Below are positions 18,185 to 26,390 of a DNA stretch of 64,000 nucleotides, piece after piece. A program made the position numbers and the translations under genes. The stretch spans positions 933,001-997,000 of the forward strand of contig NC_011989.1 of assembly GCF_000016285.1 (NCBI RefSeq). Direction: 5' to 3'. The DNA comes from Allorhizobium ampelinum S4 (GTDB lineage: Bacteria; Pseudomonadota; Alphaproteobacteria; Rhizobiales; Rhizobiaceae). The notes beneath the pieces are model-generated. The model ran no database searches and had not been told where the DNA came from. It saw nothing but the letters and a program-made list of their open reading frames with translations. Positions within the stretch are counted from its first letter, which is position 1, and each line of letters begins with the position of its first letter.

Positions 18185-19174
18185 CTAAAATAGGTTTCTA
18201 CTATCACTTCTCGGGTCACCTTCTATGTGAAGAGGTGTGTAAAGGCCGCTGCGAGCCTTTCTTCGCCACGGCCGTGCAAGACTTTCTGGATTCGTTTTGA
18301 TGTCCGCGATAGCGATAGCGGGTAAACCGTTTGTCGCGCACTGCACGATCCACTCCCCGTCCGGCGCCGCTATACCTGAGGGAACAGCGGTGCTCTGAGG
18401 CGCAAGGGTAGAATAGCTGACCCAATAAGTATTGCTTGCGGAATGCCCCAAAACTTCGGCGCCAAATGCCGGAGCACCAGATGGGCTGTCTCCTGCCGTC
18501 GAGAACAGGACGCAATCAACATCGAGCTTCTCGTATTCTATGAATATCTCGGGATAGTGCGCTTCCATGCCGACCGCGCAGCCGAAACGGAGACCATCCA
18601 CTTCGAAAGTCACGGCGAGCTTTCCCGGAGAGTACATAAACGAGATTTTGGTATTCGATAGCAGACGCTCATCGTAGCGCGTCACCAGTTCACCGTGATC
18701 GGAGACGACATAAAGGCTGTTATGTGGCCGGTGCGGTAACGTCAGTTGATGCACGGAACCGAAAACCGTCCAAAGTTTTAGCTGTTTCGCACATCTTTGA
18801 ATCGCTTCCAGTTCTTGTCGCAAAACGCCCCATTCGAAGCGGGTCCAATCGGAAGGGCCGATTTCTTTCGGTCCGATTTCGGACATGATTCGCTTGTTAG
18901 GCCAGCAAGTGGCGCCTTCCGGGAAGTGTATCAGGCGAGCACCTGCTTTATGGGCCTCCCCCATGAGGCCGCGTATTTCTACCCCTCTGGCATGAAGGGC
19001 CGAAATGTCACGCGGATCGCTGCACAATGATGTTTGCGCTACAGCAAGCCGCACTGACCGGATAATGGATTCGTTCGGTGACTGGCGGACATGTTGAAGA
19101 GCTGCGGTGTAGGATTCGCCGGTTTTGGCTGCGCGAGCACGTACACGGCGTTTAAAATTTCCGTTTTGCGTCAT
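18185..19174 (-). CDS. Nitrilase-superfamily protein lacking catalytic Cys and Lys (probable pseudoenzyme)
   Basis: The 329-residue protein has the carbon-nitrogen hydrolase fold from about residue 38: VRLAVAQTSL at the start, FPEGAT with glutamate E86, and GLRFGCAVGMEAHYPE near 194-209. In active members the last block reads like G-V-A-I-C-Y-D-L-R-F-P-E; here the catalytic cysteine position is G202, while a cysteine occurs three residues earlier (C199). The lysine block, normally Y-x-K-x-H-L, reads YDERLL at 167-172, so the lysine position is E169. Only one of the three catalytic residues remains. The N-terminus adds a basic 30-residue extension with the motif RARAAKTGESYTAALQHVR. It may bind ligands or act as a decoy or regulator; function unknown. 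It stands alone and is terminated at 18149-18175. Confidence 0.75.
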   Translation of the reverse strand: MTQNGNFKRRVRARAAKTGESYTAALQHVRQSPNESIIRSVRLAVAQTSLCSDPRDISALHARGVEIRGLMGEAHKAGARLIHFPEGATCWPNKRIMSEIGPKEIGPSDWTRFEWGVLRQELEAIQRCAKQLKLWTVFGSVHQLTLPHRPHNSLYVVSDHGELVTRYDERLLSNTKISFMYSPGKLAVTFEVDGLRFGCAVGMEAHYPEIFIEYEKLDVDCVLFSTAGDSPSGAPAFGAEVLGHSASNTYWVSYSTLAPQSTAVPSGIAAPDGEWIVQCATNGLPAIAIADIKTNPESLARPWRRKARSGLYTPLHIEGDPRSDSRNLF

Positions 19175-19539
19175 TGGTCAGGCCTTTCACGTCGCGGACG
19201 CAGCTCCCCAGCAACCCGCCCGAAACGGATCGGACCAAGACAACGGCCTGAGACAGAAGTCCCTTTGCCTCCGTTTAAGACCACGCTGGGGAAGGTCTGA
19301 GAGGTTAGGCGCAGGCCACGCCAAAGCAAGACTGCCGACCATGTGTCGATTCGTCAAGCTGTGGCAAATTTTCCAATTGAAAACCAAAGGAACGGCCACG
19401 TGATCTCGTGGCAGCAGCGTGACGTCAATCGGCCGCCCGACCCCGTTCTATAGATAACGGCGGTCGCGTTCGGGGTCTGTCTACAGGTTTTGGGCTGATA
19501 TTCAAGCCCCGGTTGGTGGCTGGTGAGCCACCGTATGGT
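19175..19539. other. Gene-free stretch between the nitrilase-fold and LacI genes
   Basis: No supported gene. A GC-rich segment near 19436-19480 contains CCGACCCCG and CGGGGTC, which can pair imperfectly and might terminate the LacI transcript. Otherwise nothing stands out. Confidence 0.4.
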
Positions 19540-20601
19540 TCATGGTTTGGGACGGCGGGTGGAGCCTCGGGCGATCAGCTCGAAACCGAGATCCGTCGTG
19601 TGTTTCTGGCGGCTCTTGTCCTGGCTGCGGATGATCATGTCGGTGGCGCGGTAGCCGAGCTGATAGAGCGGGGTGCGCACCGTCGTCAGGCCAGGCACGG
19701 TGTGGGCGCAATAATCGAGGTCGGTGAAACTGCACAGTCCGAGTCGGTCGGGAATACTGATGCCGCGCCGCTGGCATTCGAACAGCAGGCCAAGCGCCAG
19801 GTCGTCGTGACAACATAGGACGGCATCGACCTCGGGATCGGCGGCAAACAATGTGTCGAGGGTCTTGCCCGCTGATCCGAAGCAATCGTTCGCGTCCACA
19901 TTGACTTCGAGATCAGGATTGTAAAGCCCTGCTTCCCTCAGTCTGTTGCGATAGCTCTCCAGCCGCATCCGCACCGGAATATCGGTACCGGTCGAGCAGA
20001 ATGCGATCCGGTGATAGCCCACATCCAGCAGATGCCGGATGGCGACATCGGCGGCGGCGGCATTGTTGATGCCGATGGCCATATCGACCGGCGGATAGCT
20101 GATATCGATAAACTGTACGACAGGGCAGGGCGCATCATGCAGCATTTCCGTCACCCGCGGATCGACCTGCACGCCACCAATGATGATGCCTGTCGGCTTC
20201 TGCGCGAAAAACTGTCTGAGCTGGTAAAGCTCTTCATCGGGATCGTAGCGCGTATTGACATATTGGATGCGCAGGCCCGTGCCCCGGGCCCGATCCTCGA
20301 TGCCTTTCATGACCCTGGGGAAAATATTGGTACCCAGCAACGAGGACAGGACGCCGATCGTATTGCTGTTTCTGCTCGCCAAGGCCCTTGCGGCGTAGTC
20401 GGGCACATAGCCGAGTTCCTCGACGATTTTCAGAATCGTTTCGCGCAGTCCTGGAGAGACTTTTTCCGGCTTGTTCAGCGCCCTTGAAATGGTAATCGGG
20501 CTAACGCCGACTTTCTCCGCAACTTCGTTCAATGTCAGGCGATTGCCCGACGCCCTGATTTTTTTCCCCACTCTGCCCCCGGTCTTTGCTTGCGCATTCA
20601 T
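19540..20601 (-). CDS. LacI-family transcriptional regulator (GntR/gluconate type)
   Basis: The protein binds DNA with an N-terminal LacI helix-turn-helix, LTLNEVAEKVGVSPITISRAL, starting near residue 22. A periplasmic-binding-like sugar domain from about residue 78 follows. Proteins of this subgroup respond to gluconate-like sugar acids and repress uptake or catabolic genes. I use the ATG at 20601, which leaves a short basic leader before the helix-turn-helix; an ATG at 20664 is the alternative. There is no sugar transporter or catabolic gene on either side, and a long gene-free region lies upstream, so it is an orphan regulator here. Its targets may be elsewhere. Confidence 0.88.
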   Translation of the reverse strand: MNAQAKTGGRVGKKIRASGNRLTLNEVAEKVGVSPITISRALNKPEKVSPGLRETILKIVEELGYVPDYAARALASRNSNTIGVLSSLLGTNIFPRVMKGIEDRARGTGLRIQYVNTRYDPDEELYQLRQFFAQKPTGIIIGGVQVDPRVTEMLHDAPCPVVQFIDISYPPVDMAIGINNAAAADVAIRHLLDVGYHRIAFCSTGTDIPVRMRLESYRNRLREAGLYNPDLEVNVDANDCFGSAGKTLDTLFAADPEVDAVLCCHDDLALGLLFECQRRGISIPDRLGLCSFTDLDYCAHTVPGLTTVRTPLYQLGYRATDMIIRSQDKSRQKHTTDLGFELIARGSTRRPKP

Positions 20602-20664
20602 TTGCTGGCACTGCGGATATTCACCTGGATAAACGATCCGCCTATCGGGATCGGCAAAGATCAT

Positions 20665-21443
20665 GCATGCCGTTATCGCCGATTGTGTCCTCCGCTTTTG
20701 ATTTCCTGTCGGAAATCATTGAAAACGAGCCATGTTCGTTACTTTGAAGATATCTGAAGCCATTGATTCTGATGGGATTTTAAATCCTCTGAAATCTGCC
20801 GAATGTCTGGATACCTTTAAGCAAAAGGCTTTTATGTCGGTTCATGTCATGCACCCCTCCCAAGGCTCCCACCCACCGGTTTTTTCCAAGAAATAGACCG
20901 GATAAATATTGACACATTCTAATAAGCACTTCAGAACAAGACAACCTGAACTTAAGAGTAAAGCAACTAAAAATTGCTGAATTCCTCGTCCTTTACATTA
21001 AAGGCGTGGACACGGCAGTCAGAAAAGATCGGTAAGCTAGCTTGGCCGTACTGTGTTTCCATGAGAGTGTTGCTCGGTTCCGGTTGGCGCTACGGATGAA
21101 ATTATACAACAGAAATAAGCTATTATAGCGAATATTCATACAACATATATGCAGCAAGTCCTCGCAAAGCGCCTTGCGTTTTATCAAGTGCGCGAAGGAT
21201 GTTTTGCGGCAACTTTCCTGAAATCGATTCCGACCGGAGAATTTATGCGGTATGGGGTGAGAGAGACTACGGTTTCCAGCTGCAAGGCTGTACATGCATT
21301 GAAAACTGACACTGCCAGGTCATCGACCGGGGTTTTTGATGCCTTTGAGATCGTGGAAATTTTGATACCTGCTGCACAATTTCAGAACTCGCCATTGGTT
21401 TCAGACATTGTTCAGCAGAAGATCTGGAGACGGCGCATTCCGC
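20665..21443. other. Long gene-free region upstream of the LacI gene
   Basis: About 780 bases without a gene I can support. It is AT-rich around 20880-21000 and 21090-21150. It holds a degenerate copy of the composite palindrome at 21148-21198. It could contain the LacI autoregulatory site and the promoter of the DUF1499 gene. Short ORFs here have no recognisable product and no good ribosome binding site. Confidence 0.5.
21148..21198. repeat. Degenerate copy of the composite palindromic element
   Basis: The stretch begins TATGCAGCA, like the inner end of the TGCATAATT palindrome read in reverse. It then has GCGCCTTGCGTTTTATCAAG, which matches GCACCGTGCGTTTTATAAAA of copy 1 with several changes. 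The second arm is decayed. Confidence 0.45.
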
Positions 21444-22343
21444 ATGACCATCCGTTTCATTCGTCCCGTTTCAATCGCCGCCCGCTGGGCCTGGCGGCTG
21501 GCGTTTTTGTCCCTGCTGTTGCTGGTGGTGGCCTGGCTTGGGTTCCGTTTCGGCCCGCTGTCCATGCCGAGCTTCGTGCTTGTGGTTCTGCTCTGTGGCG
21601 GGTTGGCGGCGCTTTCGGTGCCGTTTGCTCTGTGGGGCCTGTGGCGGCTCTGGTCGATCGGCGCAAAGGGCGGCTTGGCTGCCAGCCGGGCGTTGGTCAT
21701 TGCGGCTCTGCCGCTTTCGGTGCTGGGGCTGGCCGCTGAGCGCTACCAGACCCGGCCGGAGCTTTATGAAGTGGTCAGCGACCTCACCGATCCGCCCGGC
21801 TGGATCTTGTCCCCAGCGTCGAAATCCAGCTGGCTGCCGCGCCCACTGAGCGATGCCGTTGTTCAAGCTCGTCTACAGGCCGAGGCCTATCCAACCCTGA
21901 CCGTGCGCCGCTATGACGGGGCGTTGGACCGGGTCTATCAGGCGGTGCGCAAAGTGGCGTCCGACCAGCGCTGGAGCGTAACGGCGACGCGCGGGGCCGC
22001 TTATGCCCGCCCGGATTTTCAGGCCCCGGCAACAGTCTCCGGGACACAAACCGGGCCTGCACCCGTGCCGGTGCCAACCCCGCGTCCACAGCCGCAGGCC
22101 CAGGATCTTATTCCCGATAACGAGCCGCCCGGGGTGATCCGCATCCAGGCCACCACCCGCAATTTCATTCTTGGCTTCCCCTTCGATATTCTCATTCGGC
22201 TGCGGGAAGAAGAGGAAACGGTACTCGTCGATATCAGGGTTTCCAGCCGCTATGGTCCCCACGATCTCGGTTTTGCCGCCGCCATCGCCAATGGCTACCT
22301 GACCGCGCTGGATGGCGAATTGCTGGGTATCGCCAGCCAGTGA
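21444..22343 (+). CDS. DUF1499-domain membrane protein
   Basis: The 299-residue protein has three hydrophobic segments in the first 95 residues and a DUF1499-type domain from about residue 155 to the end, with an internal proline-rich linker near 205-225. DUF1499 proteins occur widely in alphaproteobacteria and in chloroplast-bearing eukaryotes, but their biochemical role is not established. I place the start at the ATG at 21444; the upstream in-frame ATG at 21408 would add 12 residues. The gene is convergent with the hydrolase gene at 22384, with 40 bases between their stops. A membrane-anchored domain facing the periplasm is plausible but not certain. Confidence 0.75.
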   Translation: MTIRFIRPVSIAARWAWRLAFLSLLLLVVAWLGFRFGPLSMPSFVLVVLLCGGLAALSVPFALWGLWRLWSIGAKGGLAASRALVIAALPLSVLGLAAERYQTRPELYEVVSDLTDPPGWILSPASKSSWLPRPLSDAVVQARLQAEAYPTLTVRRYDGALDRVYQAVRKVASDQRWSVTATRGAAYARPDFQAPATVSGTQTGPAPVPVPTPRPQPQAQDLIPDNEPPGVIRIQATTRNFILGFPFDILIRLREEEETVLVDIRVSSRYGPHDLGFAAAIANGYLTALDGELLGIASQ

Positions 22344-22383
22344 TCGCTGATCGGACCGGTGATATCTTCAGCTCTTGTGCTGA

Positions 22384-23310
22384 TCAAGCCGGGTGAAACC
22401 GGCTGTCGGCCAAGGCTGGCCCTTCGCATTGGACAGCGCCCCTTGCCACCAGATCTTCCAGATGCGCCAGAATAGACAAGGCAGCGGGCTTATAGAGATC
22501 GGGACTGATATTGTGGTAAATGGCGGCCAACATCTCGTCTATCGTCCTGTCTCCGGCCTGAACGCGGCCAAGAATGGTCTCTTCGCGGTTCAGTCGATGG
22601 CCTTTCAGCCGGGAGACGTGGTCGAGGGGAGACAGAACCGGCCCGCCATGCCCGGGCAAATAGGCAAGGTCGTCGCGCGCCAGCAGAACATCCAGCGAGG
22701 CCATGTAATCGCGCATCGATCCGTCGGGTGGCGCAATCACCGTTGACGCCCAGGCCATGACATGATCGCCGGAAAACAGGATGCCGGTTCCAGCAAGCGC
22801 GAAGGCGGCATGGTTGGCGGCATGGCCGGGGGTCAGCACGGTTTCCAGTGTCCAGCCGTCTCCCTCCAGCCGCTCGGTGTCGCCAAGGGTGAGGTCGGGG
22901 GTGAAATCGCGGTCGCCGCTTTCGGTAAAGGCTGCCGCCTCACCGGGGTGCAAGGGGCGCGCCAGCCGGTGTCGGCCCTCCGCCACCAGCTTTGCGCCGG
23001 TCAGGTCTTGCAGCCGCAGGGCAAGGCCGGAATGGTCGCGATGGGTATGGGTGACGATGATGTGGCTAACCTCACGACCGCGCAGCGCCAATTGCAAAGC
23101 ATGGAAATGCGCAGGGTTATCGGGGCCGGGATCGATCACACAAACTGATTTTTCGCCGATGATATAGGTGTTCGTGCCCATATAGGTCATGGCGGAAGGA
23201 TTATTGGCGGTAACCCGTTCGACGCCATTGATAATGGGCACGCGGCGTCCATGGTCGGCACGATAATCGGTGCTTATTTGTGGCTGGCTGATATGGGGCT
23301 GGCTTGTCAT
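22384..23310 (-). CDS. Metallo-beta-lactamase-fold hydrolase (LACTB2-like)
   Basis: The 308-residue protein carries the zinc-binding motif THTHRDHSG with H88, H90, D92 and H93. Further ligands are in GHAANHAA and GDHVMAW. A C-terminal winged-helix-like extension of about 70 residues follows, as in LACTB2-type endoribonuclease/hydrolases. The family spans thioesterases, glyoxalase II-like enzymes and nucleases, so the substrate is not assigned. It begins with four or more glutamine/histidine-rich residues that could be trimmed by choosing a later start. The cupin gene lies 53 bases upstream on the same strand, and the two are probably co-transcribed. Confidence 0.85.
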   Translation of the reverse strand: MTSQPHISQPQISTDYRADHGRRVPIINGVERVTANNPSAMTYMGTNTYIIGEKSVCVIDPGPDNPAHFHALQLALRGREVSHIIVTHTHRDHSGLALRLQDLTGAKLVAEGRHRLARPLHPGEAAAFTESGDRDFTPDLTLGDTERLEGDGWTLETVLTPGHAANHAAFALAGTGILFSGDHVMAWASTVIAPPDGSMRDYMASLDVLLARDDLAYLPGHGGPVLSPLDHVSRLKGHRLNREETILGRVQAGDRTIDEMLAAIYHNISPDLYKPAALSILAHLEDLVARGAVQCEGPALADSRFHPA

Positions 23311-23363
23311 GATCTATCAAAACTCAAGGGCGAACGGTGCCAGGAACAGACATGGCAGGCCCC

Positions 23364-23660
23364 TCATTTATATTCGATTTCAATAAAGCTCATCGGCCGC
23401 GTGCCGCCATTGACGACATTGTGCTCCACGCCCGCCTCGCGCCGGTAAGCCTCGCCAGCCCGGCTGGTGACGCGTCGTTCGCCGGCTGTGTCCTCGATCA
23501 GGAAGTCGCAATCCGTCATTGGCACCACGACATAGCCAAGTCCATGGACATGATGGCCGGTGGCGGCCCCCGGCTCGAAATCCCAGCGCGTCACCCGCAC
23601 CACGGCATCATCGATCAAAAGCGTGGAAATGGCAGGCGGGCGAGCGGAATATCCGGGCAT
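23364..23660 (-). CDS. Small cupin-domain protein
   Basis: The 98-residue protein is a single cupin barrel. The metal-binding first motif is recognisable in the GHHVHGLGYVVVPM stretch near residue 35, and the second motif region lies near EAGVEHNVV. Such single-domain cupins act as small metal-dependent enzymes or ligand-binding proteins; no activity can be assigned here. The start at 23660 is supported by an AAGGA site 7 bases upstream; an ATG at 23681 is 7 codons further and lacks such a site. It precedes the metallo-beta-lactamase-fold gene by 53 bases, suggesting an operon. Confidence 0.78.
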   Translation of the reverse strand: MPGYSARPPAISTLLIDDAVVRVTRWDFEPGAATGHHVHGLGYVVVPMTDCDFLIEDTAGERRVTSRAGEAYRREAGVEHNVVNGGTRPMSFIEIEYK

Positions 23661-23750
23661 GTCGAAATCCTTGTCACACAAGCGTGTCTCGAAAAAATCC
23701 TATGATAAGCATGCTGGTTGCGGAGTAAAGCTGTTGACGCGCCAAAAGAA

Positions 23751-23777
23751 AGCACCCCGTTCCAGGGAAGGGGTGCT
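23751..23777 (-). terminator. Terminator after the DJ-1/PfpI gene
   Basis: AGCACCCC (23751-23758) pairs with GGGGTGCT (23770-23777). On the minus strand it is followed by a T-rich run (CTTTCTTTT) and lies 25 bases beyond the stop at 23802. Confidence 0.75.
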
Positions 23778-23801
23778 CCATTTTTCAGATGGGAAAAGAG
23801 A

Positions 23802-24362
23802 TCAGGCGGCGCGCCGCTCATGACGGCCTTCTTCGACTTCCTCGACGATTTTCGCGACGAACGCATCGAGATCGCCTGGATTTCGCGAGGTGATAATGCC
23901 CTGATCGGCAACCACGGTCTGGTCAACCCAGCGGGCACCGGCATTTTTCACATCGGTGCGGATCGATGCATAGGACGTTGCCTGACGGCCGCGCAATGCA
24001 TCAGCTTCAACCAGCAGCCAAGGCCCATGGCAGACAGCAGCGACGACTTTGCCGGAGGCGACGAAATCGCGCACCAGTTGGACGGCCTTGGCATCGGCCC
24101 GCAGGATATCCGGATTGATCTGGCCACCGGGAATAACCAGCGCATCGTAATTGCTGGCAGAAGCCTCTTCGACAGTGAGGTCGACATCGACCGTGTCACC
24201 CCAGTTCTTGTCGTCCCAGCTTTTGATCGGCTGCTTTTTCAAGGAGGCGATGGTCACGGACGCGCCCTTGGCCTTCAACTGATCCAGCGGAACCCGCAAT
24301 TCCGAACGCTCATAGCCATCAGTGGCAAGAATAAGGATCTTTGCTTCATTAATCTTTGTCAT
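23802..24362 (-). CDS. DJ-1/PfpI-family protein (type 1 glutamine amidotransferase-like)
   Basis: The 186-residue protein has the DJ-1/PfpI fold with the nucleophile elbow AAVCHGPWLL, placing the reactive cysteine at C111 next to H112, and the VIPGG loop near residue 77. Relatives such as YhbO and PfpI act as stress-protective proteins, glyoxalase III-like enzymes or deglycases; the exact activity is debated. The start at 24362 has an AGGAC site 7 bases upstream, while an ATG at 24401 would add 13 residues. The gene has its own terminator. It is not evidently linked to its neighbours. Confidence 0.88.
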   Translation of the reverse strand: MTKINEAKILILATDGYERSELRVPLDQLKAKGASVTIASLKKQPIKSWDDKNWGDTVDVDLTVEEASASNYDALVIPGGQINPDILRADAKAVQLVRDFVASGKVVAAVCHGPWLLVEADALRGRQATSYASIRTDVKNAGARWVDQTVVADQGIITSRNPGDLDAFVAKIVEEVEEGRHERRAA

Positions 24363-24566
24363 CTCTAAGTCCTTTTCTGTTTCGTGGTGGTTCATCATCA
24401 CAACAGATGGGGCGGGGGATCGTTCCGAAATTTATTAACCTTTGAAAGACGATACTCCTCGACGCTTTCCACGAAAAATATCAAATCAGCGATTGCAGCC
24501 CGTGCGCGCTTTTGCTAATGACCGGCATGCCAAACGCGCGGCATCATTGATCCGCGTGCATTGTGA

Positions 24567-24640
24567 TGGGGCGTAGCCAAGCGGTAAGGCAGTGGTTTTT
24601 GGTACCGCCATCCCTGGTTCGAATCCAGGCGCCCCAGCCA
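24567..24640 (+). tRNA. tRNA-Gln (TTG anticodon)
   Basis: A 74-nucleotide cloverleaf: acceptor TGGGGCG/CGCCCCA, anticodon stem GTGGT/ACCGC holding loop TTTTGGT with anticodon TTG, T arm CCTGG/CCAGG, and an encoded CCA at 24638-24640. It stands alone between the PfpI gene and a micro-ORF. Confidence 0.96.
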
Positions 24641-24749
24641 CTCCTCCGATGCCACATCGTTGAAATCGACGTCAGAAGGCTGATGGTCGAAAACAAACGT
24701 GGATTGCCTTCGAAAACGGGTGAGACTTTTGCTGGACGAACGCCTGAAA

Positions 24750-24767
24750 CGGGCTTTTGAAAGCCCG
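24750..24767 (-). terminator. Short hairpin downstream of the micro-ORF
   Basis: CGGGCTT (24750-24756) pairs with AAGCCCG (24761-24767) around a four-base loop. On the minus strand it lies 6 bases after the micro-ORF stop and is followed by a short T stretch. Confidence 0.55.
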
Positions 24768-24772
24768 CCCTC

Positions 24773-24859
24773 TCAAAAAATAAGCTTGAGCAGCAAGACA
24801 ACGACGATCAGACCGATCAGGAAAATGGCCCCGATCGTGCCACCAATGAATTTCAGCAT
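24773..24859 (-). CDS. 28-residue hydrophobic membrane peptide
   Basis: The ORF starts with MLKFIGGTIGAIF and continues as an almost uninterrupted hydrophobic helix ending in LLLKLIF. Its features favour a real gene: an AGGAG ribosome binding site 7 bases before the ATG, a single transmembrane helix with flanking lysines, and a hairpin just after the stop. It is too short for routine gene finders. The GTIGAIFLIG stretch has small-residue spacing seen in helix-packing peptides. Possible roles are a membrane-protein regulator or a small stress peptide; the sequence does not show which. No homologous partner is adjacent. Confidence 0.6.
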   Translation of the reverse strand: MLKFIGGTIGAIFLIGLIVVVLLLKLIF

Positions 24860-25094
24860 TTTTCTACTCCTTCGATTGTCAGCAGCCGATAGAAGATGCG
24901 ATCCGCGACTGACTGTTTCAGGTCTTTCAACGATCTAGGCTGACTTGAGTTCCAATCCCGACCAGGCGATGACGTTTCTGGACCATTGCCGCTGCCTGGT
25001 AAATTCAATGAGAGATCGCTGTTTCATGGTTTGCCAATGCATGCCAGATCGATTACCTATGCCGCCGAAAAGCATACTTTGAAGGTTGTGGGCC

Positions 25095-25952
25095 GTGAAT
25101 GTAGATTTTCAGGATAGTGTCGGGCATGGCATATCCTTCAAATATTCCCCGACATCGTTATCTGCCCTGACGCTGGATGAGCTGCGGCATCTCATTTCCG
25201 AACTCAATATGTTTTCCGAACAGTTGGGCTGCGTGGTCTTCGAGGGAGACGGATCGAGCAAGACCGATCTGGTGATCTTCGGCGGAAATCTTGAGCGGTT
25301 TTCGATGCTGTCGGTGGCCCGTAGTCTGGGGTCGAGGGTTTTTTATTTCCAAGATACGGTCAGCTGGTGGTATGGCGGGTCGAACTTGCTGCCGGATATC
25401 GATGGCATTGCGTCCTTTTTACGTCGCTATATCGGGCGCCAATTTATCGGGAGCCGGCCCTGTCTGGTGTTTGGCCAGTCTTCCGGCGGCTATGCGGCGC
25501 TTGCGCTTGGTGCCATGTGCCCCCATTACGACGTGCTTGCCTGTTCACCGCAAACCTTTGCCGATGCGGAGTTGAAGCGCCGTTTGCAAATATCACCCTC
25601 GCTGGCGGTGCAGCATACGCCAGATTACCTGCTCGATATCGAGGATTTGTATAGGGTTTCCACCCGGACGGGCATGGCCGCAGCAATTTTTTCAGCCTCG
25701 GAATTTACCAATCCGTATTATAATCATTTCTGGATGGACCATTTGCACATGGCTAAGATCGCGCATGTGGCATCGATTGACGTATTTCTGGCTGCCTCGT
25801 CCAACCACTCGATTGTCTTTCAAAGAGCGCGGCTGTTTTCGGAGTTCCTGAAAGAGCTTCTGGAAGCGGGAGGAAAGAAGGCCCGCGTCAAGCAAGAGAT
25901 CGTCCAAAGACTGGTACATGCCATCCAGCCCTCGGACGCGCCGGACGAGTAA
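25095..25952 (+). CDS. Alpha/beta-hydrolase-fold protein
   Basis: The 285-residue product contains a nucleophile elbow GQSSGGYAALALGA near residue 127-140, giving a candidate catalytic serine. A downstream acidic region and a conserved-looking SNHSIV block near residue 237 could supply the histidine. The N-terminal 60 residues are not typical for the fold and may form a separate subdomain. I use the GTG at 25095, which has GAAGG 9 bases upstream; the TTG at 25086 would directly abut that site. Related proteins occur near polysaccharide genes in rhizobia, but none is present here. The substrate cannot be assigned. Confidence 0.65.
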   Translation: MNVDFQDSVGHGISFKYSPTSLSALTLDELRHLISELNMFSEQLGCVVFEGDGSSKTDLVIFGGNLERFSMLSVARSLGSRVFYFQDTVSWWYGGSNLLPDIDGIASFLRRYIGRQFIGSRPCLVFGQSSGGYAALALGAMCPHYDVLACSPQTFADAELKRRLQISPSLAVQHTPDYLLDIEDLYRVSTRTGMAAAIFSASEFTNPYYNHFWMDHLHMAKIAHVASIDVFLAASSNHSIVFQRARLFSEFLKELLEAGGKKARVKQEIVQRLVHAIQPSDAPDE

Positions 25953-25979
25953 GATCATACTCTGTCGAAAATAGCCTGT

Positions 25980-26390
25980 TCAAGGCTTGGTGCCAGATGG
26001 CGACCGAAGTTGAGCCTCGATGGCGACCTTGTCTATGACCGACCAGACATTGGCGATTTTCGATCCGTTGAAGTCATAGAAGACGTTTTCGGTAAAAGCC
26101 ACCCGGCGCCCATTGACGGGCACTCCCAGAAGCAGGCTTTTGGGAGAGCAATCGAAGGAGAGGCGCGCGGCAATCTGCGGTGGTTCGCAGACGATCCGTT
26201 GAATGTCGAACCGCAGGTCCGGTATATCGATAAAGTCTTGAACCAACATGTCGCGGTAGCCATGAAGCTTGAGCAAGCGGTCGTTGTGGCGAACCTCGGC
26301 ATCGACAAAGAGGCCCAATTCGTCCCAGGCCTGACGGTTGAGGCAATCGATATAGGCACGGTACTGGTCCACAAGCTGTTTTACCGGCAT
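25980..26390 (-). CDS. SnoaL/NTF2-like protein in the fluoride unit
   Basis: The 136-residue protein fits the SnoaL-like branch of the NTF2 cone fold: an N-terminal helix [19 protein letters not shown], then a curved sheet ending in a W-x-VIDK segment. Such small proteins act as cyclases, isomerases or ligand binders. The start at 26390 has a strong AAGGAG site 8 bases upstream and overlaps the end of the antiporter gene by 10 bases. The two genes are therefore translationally linked and under the same fluoride riboswitch. A fluoride-related role is inferred from context only; the sequence does not identify a substrate. Confidence 0.75.
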   Translation of the reverse strand: MPVKQLVDQYRAYIDCLNRQAWDELGLFVDAEVRHNDRLLKLHGYRDMLVQDFIDIPDLRFDIQRIVCEPPQIAARLSFDCSPKSLLLGVPVNGRRVAFTENVFYDFNGSKIANVWSVIDKVAIEAQLRSPSGTKP

